Assembly (NCBI RefSeq): GCF_001468465.1
Contig: NZ_LNSA01000001.1
Coordinates: forward strand, 277,031 to 341,030
Reading direction: 5' to 3'
Length of the DNA stretch: 64,000 nt
DNA from: Sphingopyxis sp. H115
GTDB lineage: Bacteria > Pseudomonadota > Alphaproteobacteria > Sphingomonadales > Sphingomonadaceae
Shown here: positions 1-8,529 of the stretch, piece after piece
Position numbering within the stretch: the stretch's first letter is position 1
Layout of the letters: each line of letters opens with the position of its first letter
Notes under the pieces: generated by a model
Told to the model about the DNA's origin: nothing
What the model saw: the letters and a program-made list of their open reading frames with translations, nothing else
Databases searched by the model: none
Position numbers and translations under genes: made by a program

Positions 1-290
1 CAACTGACCGACGCAAGGAAGGTGCGCGGCGTGACGATCACCTCGTCGGTCGTGCTGCCCCCGTTGATGGCGCCGACGCGCAGGCCGTGCAGCGCGAGAT
101 CGAGCGCCACGGTGCCGTTGGCGACGGCGATGGCATGGTCGCTGCCCGACCATTGGGCGAATTCGCGCTCGAACGCCCGGCCTTCGTCGCCGGTCCAGTA
201 ATTGACGCGATTGGACCGCAGCACCGCCGCGACCGCCTCGACCTCTTCTTCACTGAAACGGGGCCAAGGCGCAAAATTCGTGTTCAGCAT
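1..290 (-). CDS. DegT/DnrJ/EryC1-family sugar aminotransferase (5' part only)
   Basis: The N-terminal 96 or so residues of a PLP-dependent nucleotide-sugar aminotransferase; the rest lies outside the window. The ATG at 290 follows the stop of the upstream acetyltransferase gene by one base. The visible part has the family's opening features: an acidic 'FSEEE' helix, the 'YWTGDEGRAFEREFA' stretch, and the 'AVANGTVALDLAL' motif that precedes the cofactor pocket. The catalytic lysine would be further on and is not visible. With the neighbouring acetyltransferase and sugar-phosphate transferase it forms a PglE-PglD-PglC-like set, which in known systems makes and loads a 2,4-diacetamido-trideoxyhexose. 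The exact sugar here is inferred from context only. Confidence 0.85.
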   Translation of the reverse strand, partial: MLNTNFAPWPRFSEEEVEAVAAVLRSNRVNYWTGDEGRAFEREFAQWSGSDHAIAVANGTVALDLALHGLRVGAINGGSTTDEVIVTPRTFLASVS

Positions 291-291
291 C

Positions 292-924
292 TCATCTCAT
301 TTCCATGGGCCGGGCAGGATTGCCGACGACAGTCACGCCTTCAGGCACGTCTTTCGTAATTACCGCCCCCATTCCGATCGTCGCCCCCGCCCCGATTCTC
401 ATGCCCTGCCGGATAATCGCGCCGGACCCGACATAGGCATGATCGCCGATTGTCGCATTACCATTGCAATGCACGCCGGGCGCAAAGGTCACATAGTCAC
501 CGATCACGCAATCATGCTCGACATAGGAGTAAAGATTGGCGTGGAAACAGCGGCCGATGCGGATATTCGACGTCAGCGTGACGAATGGTGACAGCAGCGC
601 GCCCGCGCCGATCTCCACCTCGTCCATGATGACGATATTGGCGGCGCGCGCGCCGATCAACGCGATCCCGGCCTCGGTACATCGCCGGTCCAGCGTCTCG
701 CGCACCCGTGAATTTGCGACAGCAAGTGCGGCGTGACGCGATGTTGCGGGCGCCCCGAGAAAGCGGTCGAAGCTCCAGACCTCGTGACCGTTGACGCGGT
801 CCGCCTGCGGCGCATCGTCGATGAAGACGAGTTGGCCTTCGCTGCCGCCGAGTTCAGCGCGCAACAGCGGCATGATGCCGCGCCCACAGCCGCTGGCGCC
901 GTAAACGCCGACCAATCGTGTCAC
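292..924 (-). CDS. NeuD/PglD-family sugar O/N-acyltransferase
   Basis: A 210-residue left-handed beta-helix acetyltransferase. An N-terminal Rossmann-like domain ('GVYGASGCGRGI' at residues 5-16) is followed by hexapeptide repeats ('IGAGALLSPFV', 'IGDHAYVGSGAII', 'IGAGATIGMGAVI') that bind acetyl-CoA. The catalytic-base His of this family is plausibly in 'YVEHDCVIGDYV'. It starts at a GTG that overlaps the stop of the sugar transferase gene (GTGA), and the next gene starts one base after its stop, so the three genes form one translationally coupled operon. It likely acetylates the 4-amino group made by the adjacent aminotransferase. The fold is clear, the substrate is inferred. Confidence 0.85.
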   Translation of the reverse strand: MTRLVGVYGASGCGRGIMPLLRAELGGSEGQLVFIDDAPQADRVNGHEVWSFDRFLGAPATSRHAALAVANSRVRETLDRRCTEAGIALIGARAANIVIMDEVEIGAGALLSPFVTLTSNIRIGRCFHANLYSYVEHDCVIGDYVTFAPGVHCNGNATIGDHAYVGSGAIIRQGMRIGAGATIGMGAVITKDVPEGVTVVGNPARPMEMR

Positions 925-1517
925 CCTTTGCCCACCCCGTCGAATTTGGGCATCGTCGCCTCGCCCTCCGCAGCGATACCCTCGCGCCGCACTACTTTTG
1001 CGACCGTCATCCACAGAATCCGTATGTCGAGCCGCAGGCTGCGATTGTCGACATACCATGTGTCCAGCGCGAACTTCTGTTCCCAACTCAGCGCGTTCCG
1101 GCCGTTGACCTGCGCCCATCCCGTAATTCCGGGACGAACCGCGTGGCGGCGCGTCTGCTCCGCCGTGTAGCGAGGCAGATACTCCATGAGTAGCGGCCGG
1201 GGCCCGACCAGGCTCATGTCGCCCTTCAGCACGTTCCAAAGCTCTGGAAGTTCGTCGATGCTGGATGCGCGAAGAAACCGCCCAAGGCGCGTCAGCCTGT
1301 CAGCGTCGGCCAGAGGGTTCCCTACCGCATCGACGGCATCGCGCATCGTCCTGAACTTCAGCATCTCGAAAGGCACCTCATGCTGCCCCGGCCTGACTTG
1401 GCGAAACAGGACCGGACGGCCCATGCGAGCGGCGATGAGTAGCGCCGTAACCAGCAAAACTGGAAACAGGATCAGCAGCAACAGACTGGCCGCGACCACG
1501 TCGATCGCGCGCTTCAT
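921..1517 (-). CDS. Initiating sugar-phosphate transferase (PglC/WcaJ catalytic-domain type)
   Basis: A 198-residue monotopic membrane phosphoglycosyltransferase. It transfers a sugar-1-phosphate to undecaprenyl phosphate, the first step of repeat-unit assembly. A single hydrophobic segment lies at about residues 5-28. It is followed by 'FKFRTM'-like 'MLKFRTM', the Asp-Glu dyad in 'SIDELPELWNVL', then 'GDMSLVGPRPLL', 'YTAEQTRRHAVRPGITGWAQVNGRN' and a C-terminal 'W.DNRSL.LDIRIL' stretch, all hallmarks of the family. It lacks the N-terminal multi-pass domain of WbaP. The ATG at 1517 is chosen from homology; an in-frame TTG at 1634 would add 39 unusual residues. It is first in the minus-strand operon running off the window's left edge. 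Confidence 0.9.
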   Translation of the reverse strand: MKRAIDVVAASLLLLILFPVLLVTALLIAARMGRPVLFRQVRPGQHEVPFEMLKFRTMRDAVDAVGNPLADADRLTRLGRFLRASSIDELPELWNVLKGDMSLVGPRPLLMEYLPRYTAEQTRRHAVRPGITGWAQVNGRNALSWEQKFALDTWYVDNRSLRLDIRILWMTVAKVVRREGIAAEGEATMPKFDGVGKG

Positions 1518-1926
1518 GGCAGTGACACCGAAATAGTCCAGACGGTCCTGCGGACTGGCGACAATGCGCGCGGTCCACCATCCTCGACGCGGCAGAGATG
1601 AGATGAGAGGGACAAGATCATAATGCTGGAGCAAATGTTTCGTAATGCCTCGTCATGAGACAAGCAAGTCTGCCGGTCCGCCGACGATCGAATGCCCTCG
1701 CGGCATCGCACCCATTCTTGATCTCGGGGCGATTGCAAGCCATAGGCAAAACGCGCCGAGAAATGGGAAGCGCGCGACGGGATGCGTTTTCGGTGCCTTC
1801 ACAAACCTCCTTCGCGCTGTATCGTCGCCGTGCCAACTTAATATTCCCCAGCGGAAGGACCAGACGATAACCAACTGATCCGGTTCGCAGATTCACGATA
1901 TATCCATTCAGTTTCAGGGACAATCT
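1518..1926. other. Divergent intergenic region between two polysaccharide operons
   Basis: A 409-base spacer between the leftward sugar transferase operon and the rightward capE operon. It must carry both promoters. I see no convincing coding sequence; the open frames here have no recognisable features. An AT-rich stretch lies just before capE (about 1830-1920), a sensible promoter position, but I cannot assign -35/-10 boxes with confidence. Confidence 0.5.
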
Positions 1927-2964
1927 ATGGCAGACGCGATCAATTCCGTCCTCATCACCGGGGGAACGGGAAGTTTCGGCAAGACGATGCTGCGCGAGCT
2001 TCTGGCCGACGGAATTCCCGAAGTGCGGGTGCTGAGCCGCGATGAGGAAAAGCAGGACCATCTGCGCAACGAACTCGCGGATTCGCGCGTCCGCTTCTTT
2101 ATCGGCGATATCCGCGACCGTTCGAGCGTCGACCGCGCCACTGCTGGCGTTGACGCGATCTTTCATGCCGCCGCGCTCAAGCAGGTGCCGTCCTGCGAAT
2201 TCTTCCCGCTCGAAGCCGTGCGCACGAACATCCTCGGCAGCGAAAACGTCATTCGCGCCGCGATCGACGCAAAGGTCAAAAGCCTCGTCTGCCTGTCGAC
2301 CGACAAGGCCGTGATGCCGATCAATTCGATGGGCATGAGCAAGGCGATGATGGAAAAGCTCGCGCAATCTGCGGCGCGCGAACTGGGCCCCGCCGCCGGA
2401 ACGACGATCAGCTGCGTGCGCTATGGCAATGTCATGCATTCGCGCGGATCGGTCATCCCCCTGTTCATTCGGCAGATCACGACCGGGCGGCCGATCACGG
2501 TGACCGAGCCCGAAATGACCCGATTCCTGATGCCGCTGCGCGACAGCGTTGCGCTCGTCCGCTTCGCCTTCGCAAAGGCGCGGCAGGGCGACCTGTTCAT
2601 CAAAAAGGCGCCGGCCAGCACGATCGCCGACCTTGTCGTCGCGCTGAAGCAGTTATTCGACGTTCCTGATCACCCGGTGAATGTGATCGGCTGGCGGCAC
2701 TCCGAAAAATTGTTCGAAACGCTGGCCAGCTCGCAGGAGCTGGGCACCGCGGAAGACCTGGGCGATTACTGGCGCCTCCAGCTCGACGGCCGCGACCTCA
2801 ACTATAATGCCTATTTTTCCGAAGGCACCGAAGACCTCGCCAAATTCGAGGATTTTCATAGCCATAATGCGGAAAGGCTTGACGTCGAAGGCGTGAAGCA
2901 GTTGCTCTTGTCGCTCCCCGAAGTACAGCAGGCAGTGGATAGCTGGCGGACCGCAACCCCATGA
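1927..2964 (+). CDS. capE: UDP-GlcNAc 4,6-dehydratase/5-epimerase (CapE/WbjB type)
   Basis: A 345-residue extended short-chain dehydrogenase. It catalyses the first step of UDP-L-FucNAc synthesis, turning UDP-GlcNAc into a 4-keto-6-deoxy-L-hexose. The NAD-binding motif 'TGGTGSFGKTML' is at residues 11-22. The family's 'HAAALKQVPSCEFFP' and 'STDKAVMPINSMGMSK' follow; the latter has Met where the usual SDR catalytic Tyr stands (MxxxK), as is typical of CapE. AGGGA precedes the ATG. Its stop overlaps the next start (ATGA), coupling it to capF. The three-gene order capE-capF-capG matches the known UDP-L-FucNAc pathway. Confidence 0.93.
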   Translation: MADAINSVLITGGTGSFGKTMLRELLADGIPEVRVLSRDEEKQDHLRNELADSRVRFFIGDIRDRSSVDRATAGVDAIFHAAALKQVPSCEFFPLEAVRTNILGSENVIRAAIDAKVKSLVCLSTDKAVMPINSMGMSKAMMEKLAQSAARELGPAAGTTISCVRYGNVMHSRGSVIPLFIRQITTGRPITVTEPEMTRFLMPLRDSVALVRFAFAKARQGDLFIKKAPASTIADLVVALKQLFDVPDHPVNVIGWRHSEKLFETLASSQELGTAEDLGDYWRLQLDGRDLNYNAYFSEGTEDLAKFEDFHSHNAERLDVEGVKQLLLSLPEVQQAVDSWRTATP

Positions 2965-4091
2965 AGATCGTCATTACCGGAGCGCGGGGGCTATTAGGCT
3001 GGCATTCGGCCGCGCGGCTCCACGCGGACAATTGCGGCGCACGTTACCGCGGCGATGCCGAACCGTGGACGCTCGTTCCGCTCGACCGGGCCGCGTTCAA
3101 CGACGACGCGCTCCTCGCCGATGCGCTCGCCGGTGCCGACATCATCTTGCACTGGGCGGGCGTGAACCGGGGCAGCGACGGCGAAGTGGCCGAAGGCAAT
3201 CCCGCGATCGCGCGCCGCCTCGTCGATTTCTGCGCCCGGGCCGGGGTATCGCCCTTCATCGTTTACGCGAACAGCACCCACGCCGCTCTCGACACCGTTT
3301 ACGGCCGGTCCAAGAAAGCGGCGGCGGATATCATTGCGGCCTTTACCGGCGGCGCCTTTTGCGACCTCGTGCTTCCGCATATCTTCGGCGAACTCGCGCG
3401 GCCCTATTACAACAATGTCACCGCCACCTTCATCGACCAGATATGGAAGGGCGAAAAACCTTCGATCAACGCCGACGGCCGCGTCGAACTGCTTCACAGC
3501 GGGGACGCGGCGCGTATCGCCATGGACGCCGCGCTCGCGCGCCGGGCCGGCACGCTTCGCCCCGAAGGGCGCGCGATATCGGTCGCAGACCTTTGGGACC
3601 GGCTTTCGGCGTTCCACGACGATTATATGGCGGGAATTTTCCCCGACCTTGCCGACCCGTTCGATCTCGCGCTGTTCAACAGCTATCGGACCGCGGCCTA
3701 TCCGCACCGTTATCCGAGGGCGCTGACCGTCAACGCCGACAATCGCGGCATCCTGTTCGAATCGGCCAAGGCGCGCGGTTCGGGCCACGCGTTCCTGTCG
3801 ACGACAAGGCCCGGGATCGTCCGCGGCGATCATTTCCATTCGAACCTCGTCGAACGCTTCGTCGTCGTATCCGGCAAGGCGGTTATCCGCGTCCGCAAAG
3901 TGCTGTCGGACGACGTGCACGAGTTTTTCGTTTCGGGCGACGAACCCGTCGCGATCGACCAGATTCCGTTTCACACCCATCACATCCAGAATCTCGGCGA
4001 CAGTGACCTGATCACCTTTTTCTGGTCGCACCGCATATTCGACCGCGCCAATCCTGATACGTATCAGGATCCGGTTCTTGGGGCCCAATAA
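2961..4091 (+). CDS. capF: Bifunctional UDP-sugar 3-epimerase/4-keto reductase (CapF/WbjC type)
   Basis: A 376-residue two-domain enzyme for the second step of UDP-L-FucNAc synthesis. The N-terminal SDR domain has 'TGARGLLGWH' at residues 6-15 and 'YGRSKKAAA' as the YxxxK site. The C-terminal cupin domain (about residues 245-370) has 'SFARPGIVRGDHFH'-like metal/substrate residues ('RPGIVRGDHFHSNLVERF', 'PFHTHHIQNLG'). The length and SDR-cupin fusion match CapF. It is coupled to capE by an ATGA overlap and to capG by a TAATG overlap, so the three are made in step. Confidence 0.93.
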   Translation: MKIVITGARGLLGWHSAARLHADNCGARYRGDAEPWTLVPLDRAAFNDDALLADALAGADIILHWAGVNRGSDGEVAEGNPAIARRLVDFCARAGVSPFIVYANSTHAALDTVYGRSKKAAADIIAAFTGGAFCDLVLPHIFGELARPYYNNVTATFIDQIWKGEKPSINADGRVELLHSGDAARIAMDAALARRAGTLRPEGRAISVADLWDRLSAFHDDYMAGIFPDLADPFDLALFNSYRTAAYPHRYPRALTVNADNRGILFESAKARGSGHAFLSTTRPGIVRGDHFHSNLVERFVVVSGKAVIRVRKVLSDDVHEFFVSGDEPVAIDQIPFHTHHIQNLGDSDLITFFWSHRIFDRANPDTYQDPVLGAQ

Positions 4092-5245
4092 TGCAGAAAC
4101 TGAACGTTACCACGGTCGTGGGCACCCGGCCCGAGATCATTCGCCTGTCGCGCGTGCTCGACCGGCTCGACGCCTATACGAACCATCGTATCGTGCACAC
4201 CGGGCAGAATTGGGACTATGAACTCAACGAGGTCTTTTTCTCCGACCTCGACCTACGCAAACCCGACGCGTTTTTCGGCGTCGATACGGCGTCGCTCGGC
4301 GCCGTGCTAGGCGGCATATTGGTTGAGGCGGAAAGGGAATTTCGCGCGCACCGCCCCGACGCGCTGCTCGTGCTGGGCGATACCAACAGCGCCATCGCCG
4401 CCCTGATGGCCAGACGGATGAAAATACCCGTCTACCACATGGAAGCGGGCAATCGCAGTTTCGACCGCAACGTTCCCGAAGAAACCAATCGCAAGATGGT
4501 CGACCACATCAGCGACTTCAACCTCGTGTACACCGAACATGCGCGGCGCCATCTGCTTGGCGAGGGCATGGCGCATCGCCGCATCTACCTCACCGGATCG
4601 CCGATGCGCGAAGTGCTCGACCATTATCGCGCGCGGATCGAGGCGTCGGACATTCTCCCGCGTCTCGAACTGACATCCGGCGGCTATTACATCGTCTCGA
4701 TGCACCGCGAGGAAAATGTCGACAGCAAGGAGCGTTTGCTCGAACTCGTTGCAACGCTGAACGAACTCGCAGCGCGCGACGACATGCCGGTGATCATGTC
4801 GACCCACCCGCGCACGCGGCGGCGGCTCGACGCAATCGAGGGCCTCGAACTCGACCCGCGGGTCCGTTACCTGAAGCCGTTCGGTTTCCACGATTACAAT
4901 CATCTTCAGATGCACGCGCGCTGTGCCATTTCGGACAGCGGCACCATCGCTGAAGAAAGTGCGATCCTCGATTTTCCAGCGATAACGCCGCGCGATGCGG
5001 TCGAACGTCCCGAAGCGCTCGATACGGGCAACATCGTCGTTACCGGCGTGAACCGCGACGCGATTCTCGCGGGGATCGACGCCGTGGTTGCGATGCATGG
5101 CGAGCGCAAGGCCGCCGGCCTGCCCGGCATCGTTCCCGCCGATTACGCCATCGCCAATACGTCGGAACGGGTGGTCAAACTCATCCTCGGAACCGCGCGG
5201 CTGTCGAACGGCTGGGACGGCATCCGCATGCACGATTATATGTGA
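4091..5245 (+). CDS. capG: Non-hydrolysing UDP-N-acetyl sugar 2-epimerase (CapG/WbjD type)
   Basis: A 384-residue epimerase completing UDP-L-FucNAc by inverting C2. It has 'VVGTRPEIIRLSRVL' near the N terminus, 'LVLGDTNSAIAALMARRMKIPVYHMEAGNR', the 'PEETNRKMVDHISD' segment and 'HREENVDS', all typical of the WecB/CapG fold. The glycine/acidic 'DSGTIAEESAI' motif replaces the 'DSGG(I/V)QEE' of ordinary WecB, which is usual in the FucNAc branch. Its start overlaps the capF stop by one base. A second, more WecB-like epimerase is encoded at 12545-13669 and probably serves ManNAcA synthesis. Confidence 0.92.
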   Translation: MQKLNVTTVVGTRPEIIRLSRVLDRLDAYTNHRIVHTGQNWDYELNEVFFSDLDLRKPDAFFGVDTASLGAVLGGILVEAEREFRAHRPDALLVLGDTNSAIAALMARRMKIPVYHMEAGNRSFDRNVPEETNRKMVDHISDFNLVYTEHARRHLLGEGMAHRRIYLTGSPMREVLDHYRARIEASDILPRLELTSGGYYIVSMHREENVDSKERLLELVATLNELAARDDMPVIMSTHPRTRRRLDAIEGLELDPRVRYLKPFGFHDYNHLQMHARCAISDSGTIAEESAILDFPAITPRDAVERPEALDTGNIVVTGVNRDAILAGIDAVVAMHGERKAAGLPGIVPADYAIANTSERVVKLILGTARLSNGWDGIRMHDYM

Positions 5246-5264
5246 CGGCATCGCACCCAGCCCG

Positions 5265-6479
5265 ATGAACATATTATTCGCTACCCAGATTTTCGATCCG
5301 GAGCCCGTGATGAAAGGCCTCCTGTTCGCGAAGGAATTACAGGCGGTCGAGGGCGATCGCGTGACGGTAGTGACGGGTTTTCCCAACTACCCGGCCGGAA
5401 AAATCTACGACGGCTACCGGATCAGGCCGATCACGCGCGAGGTCCGCGACGGCGTCGAGATCATCCGCCTGCCGCTGGTGCCGGGGCACGGGCGCAATCC
5501 GCTGTGGCGTATCGCCAACTATCTCTCCTTCTTCGCCAGCCTGTTGGTCTGGGGGCTGTTCGCGGCGCGTAAATACGACCTGGTGTACGTCTATCATCCC
5601 CCTATGACGGTCGGTTTCGCCGCGGCGCTTTTTTCCGCGGTGCATCGCAAGCCCTTCATCCTCGAAGTGCAGGATCTCTGGCCTGAATCGGTTGTGGCCA
5701 GCGGGATATCGGGTGCAGGCGCGCTGGAACGAGGCTTGGCGGCGATGTGCCGGTTCGTCTATCGCCGCGCAACGCATATCGTCGCGCAGTCGCACGGCAT
5801 GGCGGACAAGCTTATCGAGCGCGGCGCGAATGCCTCCGCCATGTCGGTGATTTACAATTGGTCGAACAGCGAACCCGCCCCGCTTCCGCCGCGGTCGGTG
5901 CCGGGCGATGCGTATGAATTTCTCTATACGGGCAATCTCGGCATCTATCAGGATCTCGGCACCGCCATCGCGGCGACGCGGATTGCGCATGCGGCCGATT
6001 CCCGCGTCAGGCTGACGATGATCGGCAACGGCGCCGAGAAGGCACGGCTGGCCGAAAGCCTGACCGATGCCGACCGGGCATTTATCCGGTTCCGCGATTC
6101 CGTGCCGCAGGAAGACCTGCTCGAAATCGTGGCGAACGCCGACTGCCTTCTCCTCCATCTTCGCGACATGCCCTTTTTCGAATTTACCATCCCGTCGAAG
6201 ATTCCCTTCTATCTTGCGATGGCGCGGCCGGTGCTCGCTGGCATCCGCGGCGAGGCCGCCGGGATCTTGCGGGACAGCGGCGCCGCCGAAGTGGTCGCTC
6301 CCGAATCGCCGGACGCGATGGCGCGCGCGATGGTCGCGCTGGCACGCGAGACGCCCGAACGCCGCGAAGCGCGCGGCCGACAAGGCGCAGCCTATTACCA
6401 CGAGCATCTGGCGCGCAATCAGGCGATACGGAGAACCCGCGCGCTCTTCGTCTTCCCAGACGGGGACAAGTCCCGTTGA
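5265..6479 (+). CDS. Glycosyltransferase family 4, WbuB-like (probable L-FucNAc transferase)
   Basis: A 404-residue GT-B glycosyltransferase. The N-terminal 'FATQIFDPEPVMKGLLFAKEL' region, 'TGFPNYPAGKIYDGYR' and 'VYHPPMTVGFAAALFS' followed by 'EVQDLWPES' are typical of WbuB-like enzymes that add L-FucNAc to a lipid-linked acceptor. The C-terminal domain has 'FLYTGNLGIYQDL' and the nucleotide-sugar-binding 'FTIPSKIPFYLAMARPVLA'. A long hydrophobic stretch near residues 85-105 suggests membrane association. It follows capG after 19 bases, so it is probably in the FucNAc operon. The sugar specificity is inferred from this placement. Confidence 0.85.
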   Translation: MNILFATQIFDPEPVMKGLLFAKELQAVEGDRVTVVTGFPNYPAGKIYDGYRIRPITREVRDGVEIIRLPLVPGHGRNPLWRIANYLSFFASLLVWGLFAARKYDLVYVYHPPMTVGFAAALFSAVHRKPFILEVQDLWPESVVASGISGAGALERGLAAMCRFVYRRATHIVAQSHGMADKLIERGANASAMSVIYNWSNSEPAPLPPRSVPGDAYEFLYTGNLGIYQDLGTAIAATRIAHAADSRVRLTMIGNGAEKARLAESLTDADRAFIRFRDSVPQEDLLEIVANADCLLLHLRDMPFFEFTIPSKIPFYLAMARPVLAGIRGEAAGILRDSGAAEVVAPESPDAMARAMVALARETPERREARGRQGAAYYHEHLARNQAIRRTRALFVFPDGDKSR

Positions 6480-6645
6480 AACGAAAGAAGGACGAACCCG
6501 GCAGAATGGAGTGGCCACCTTCGCCAGCTTGGCAACGACCGACACAAATGAATATAGCGTCGGTCATGGAGGCGTCTTGATACCGTGAAATTTGCCGTTG
6601 TCCGTCCACGACGCGACAATATTATCGTTAGGAAGGAAGTCAGAC

Positions 6646-7425
6646 GTGAAAGTTGTGTTGCTCTGCGGCGGGAAAGGGACCCGCTTGGGAGAATTGACGG
6701 GTCGTCGGCTGCCCAAACCGCTAGTCGAAATCGGCGGTCGCCCCATTCTGTGGCATATCATGAAAAGCTACGCGCGCCAGGGTCATACCGATTTCGTCCT
6801 GTGCGCCGGCCATCTGTCAGAGATGATCAAGCAATATTTCCTCCATTCGCGCCTTTTCGACGGCGATATGCGCGTGAACACCCGGACGGGGAACGTGGAG
6901 TTTCTCGGTCAGTCCGAAGATGACTGGTCGGTCGTGATCGCGGATACCGGCGATGAAACTCAAACCGCGGGGCGCATCGCTCGCGTCTCACGCTATCTCG
7001 ATCCCGAAGGTCCCTTCTTCCTGACCTATGGCGATGGCCTTTCCGACATCGATCTTTCGAAACTGCTTGCCTTCCACAAGGAGCATGGGCGCCTGGCGAC
7101 GATCACCGGCATCGCGCCTCCGGGACGCTTCGGCGAACTCAACCTCGACGGAACGCGCGTCACCGAGTTGCGCGAAAAACCCGAAGCGACCGACCGGTTT
7201 ATCAATGGCGGCTTCATGGTGCTGGATCGCCAGTTTGTGGATCGATACTGCGACGTTCCCGATGCCGACAACATCATGCTCGAACGGGCCCCGCTCGAAC
7301 GCGCGGCCGTTGACGGCGAATTGATGATGTTTCCGCACCATGGATTCTGGCAGTGCATGGACACCGCGCGCGACTGGGAATTGCTCGAGAAACTGGCTGC
7401 CGCGCCGAAGGCCCCCTGGCAGTGA
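6646..7425 (+). CDS. rfbF: Glucose-1-phosphate cytidylyltransferase
   Basis: A 259-residue nucleotidyltransferase making CDP-glucose from CTP and glucose-1-phosphate. The N-terminal 'LLCGGKGTRLGE' signature is followed by 'RLPKPLVEIGGRPILWHIM', then 'FFLTYGDGLSDI' (metal-binding Asp), 'FINGGFMVLDRQF' and 'FWQCMDTARDW', all characteristic of RfbF. The GTG at 6646 is chosen because GGAAGG lies just upstream and it places the signature at the N terminus. Its stop overlaps the next start (GTGA), coupling it to rfbG. The gap of 166 bases after the preceding gene could hold a separate promoter. Confidence 0.94.
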   Translation: MKVVLLCGGKGTRLGELTGRRLPKPLVEIGGRPILWHIMKSYARQGHTDFVLCAGHLSEMIKQYFLHSRLFDGDMRVNTRTGNVEFLGQSEDDWSVVIADTGDETQTAGRIARVSRYLDPEGPFFLTYGDGLSDIDLSKLLAFHKEHGRLATITGIAPPGRFGELNLDGTRVTELREKPEATDRFINGGFMVLDRQFVDRYCDVPDADNIMLERAPLERAAVDGELMMFPHHGFWQCMDTARDWELLEKLAAAPKAPWQ

Positions 7426-8528
7426 CCCCTGCATTCCTGACAGCGTTTCGCGGCAAGCGCATATTGGTAACGGGTCACACGGGTTTCAAGGGAAGCTGGC
7501 TCAGCCTCTGGCTCGAAAAGCTTGGCGCGAATGTCGCCGGCTATTCGCTGGCGCCGCCGACCGAGCCCGCGATGTTCGATCTGTGCAACATCGCCGACGG
7601 AATGGACCATCGCATCGGCGATATCCGTGACACGGCGAGCCTCGACAGCTTTGTGGCTCAGGTTCGACCCGACGTCGTGTTCCACCTCGCCGCCCAGCCG
7701 ATCGTGCGGCAATCCTACGCCGATCCGATCGAAACCGTCACGACGAACATCGTCGGCACCGCGAACGTCCTTGAAGCCGTCCGCCGCCTCGACGCGCCTT
7801 GCGCCGTCGTCGTCGTCACGTCGGACAAATGCTATGAAAACCGCGAATGGATCTGGGGCTATCGCGAAGACGACCCGATGGGCGGGCACGATCCCTACAG
7901 CATGAGCAAGGGCGCCACCGAACTGGTTGTCGCATCCTGGCGCAACAGCTTTTTCGGCCCCGACAGCGGAGTCATGCTCGCGTCGGGACGGGCCGGCAAT
8001 GTGATCGGCGGCGGCGATTGGGCCAAGGACCGGATCGTTCCCGATTGTATTCGCGCCTTTTCCGAAGGGCGCCAGGTCGAACTGCGCAATCCGGGGGCTA
8101 CGCGTCCCTGGCAGCACGTGCTCGAACCGCTCGGCGGCTATTTGCTGCTCGCCGAACGCCTGCTGTCGGACGACGCGCGCGATTATTGCTCGGGCTGGAA
8201 TTTCGGTCCCGGCGCCGACGATATCCAGCCCGTAAGCCAGATCGTCCGCCAAATCGCCGAAAAATGGGGCGGCGATGCGAGCTGGTCGATGTCGGAGGGC
8301 GTCCACCCCAAAGAGGCCGCCCTGCTTTCGCTCAACTGCGACAAGGCGGCCGGCCTTCTGCACTGGAAGCCTTGTTGGCATCTGGAAGAGCTCGCGGAAA
8401 AGACCGTCGATTGGTATCGTCAATGGCTGCGCGACCCTGCGGGCCTTCAGCAGGTGACGCTGGACCAGATCGGCGCGTTCGAGAAGAAAATGACCGATCG
8501 GCGGATCGGGGATAGCCAGGTCGTCTGA
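7422..8528 (+). CDS. rfbG: CDP-glucose 4,6-dehydratase
   Basis: A 368-residue extended SDR that converts CDP-glucose to CDP-4-keto-6-deoxyglucose. It has 'VTGHTGFKGSWLSLWLEKLGA' near the start, 'VFHLAAQPIVRQSY', 'VVTSDKCYENREW', the catalytic 'DPYSMSKGATE' YxxxK, and 'GRAGNVIGGGDWAKDRIVPD', diagnostic for RfbG. The GTG start overlaps the rfbF stop. Together with rfbF it commits the locus to a CDP-linked 6-deoxy or 3,6-dideoxy sugar. No obvious E1 dehydrase/reductase pair for dideoxy-sugar formation is seen in the window, so a simple 6-deoxyhexose made by the nearby reductase is as likely. Confidence 0.94.
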   Translation: MTPAFLTAFRGKRILVTGHTGFKGSWLSLWLEKLGANVAGYSLAPPTEPAMFDLCNIADGMDHRIGDIRDTASLDSFVAQVRPDVVFHLAAQPIVRQSYADPIETVTTNIVGTANVLEAVRRLDAPCAVVVVTSDKCYENREWIWGYREDDPMGGHDPYSMSKGATELVVASWRNSFFGPDSGVMLASGRAGNVIGGGDWAKDRIVPDCIRAFSEGRQVELRNPGATRPWQHVLEPLGGYLLLAERLLSDDARDYCSGWNFGPGADDIQPVSQIVRQIAEKWGGDASWSMSEGVHPKEAALLSLNCDKAAGLLHWKPCWHLEELAEKTVDWYRQWLRDPAGLQQVTLDQIGAFEKKMTDRRIGDSQVV

Positions 8529-8529
8529 T

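Noticed and set aside
2994..4088. A long minus-strand frame opposite capF
   Set aside because: It is antisense to a well-supported gene and has no domain features.
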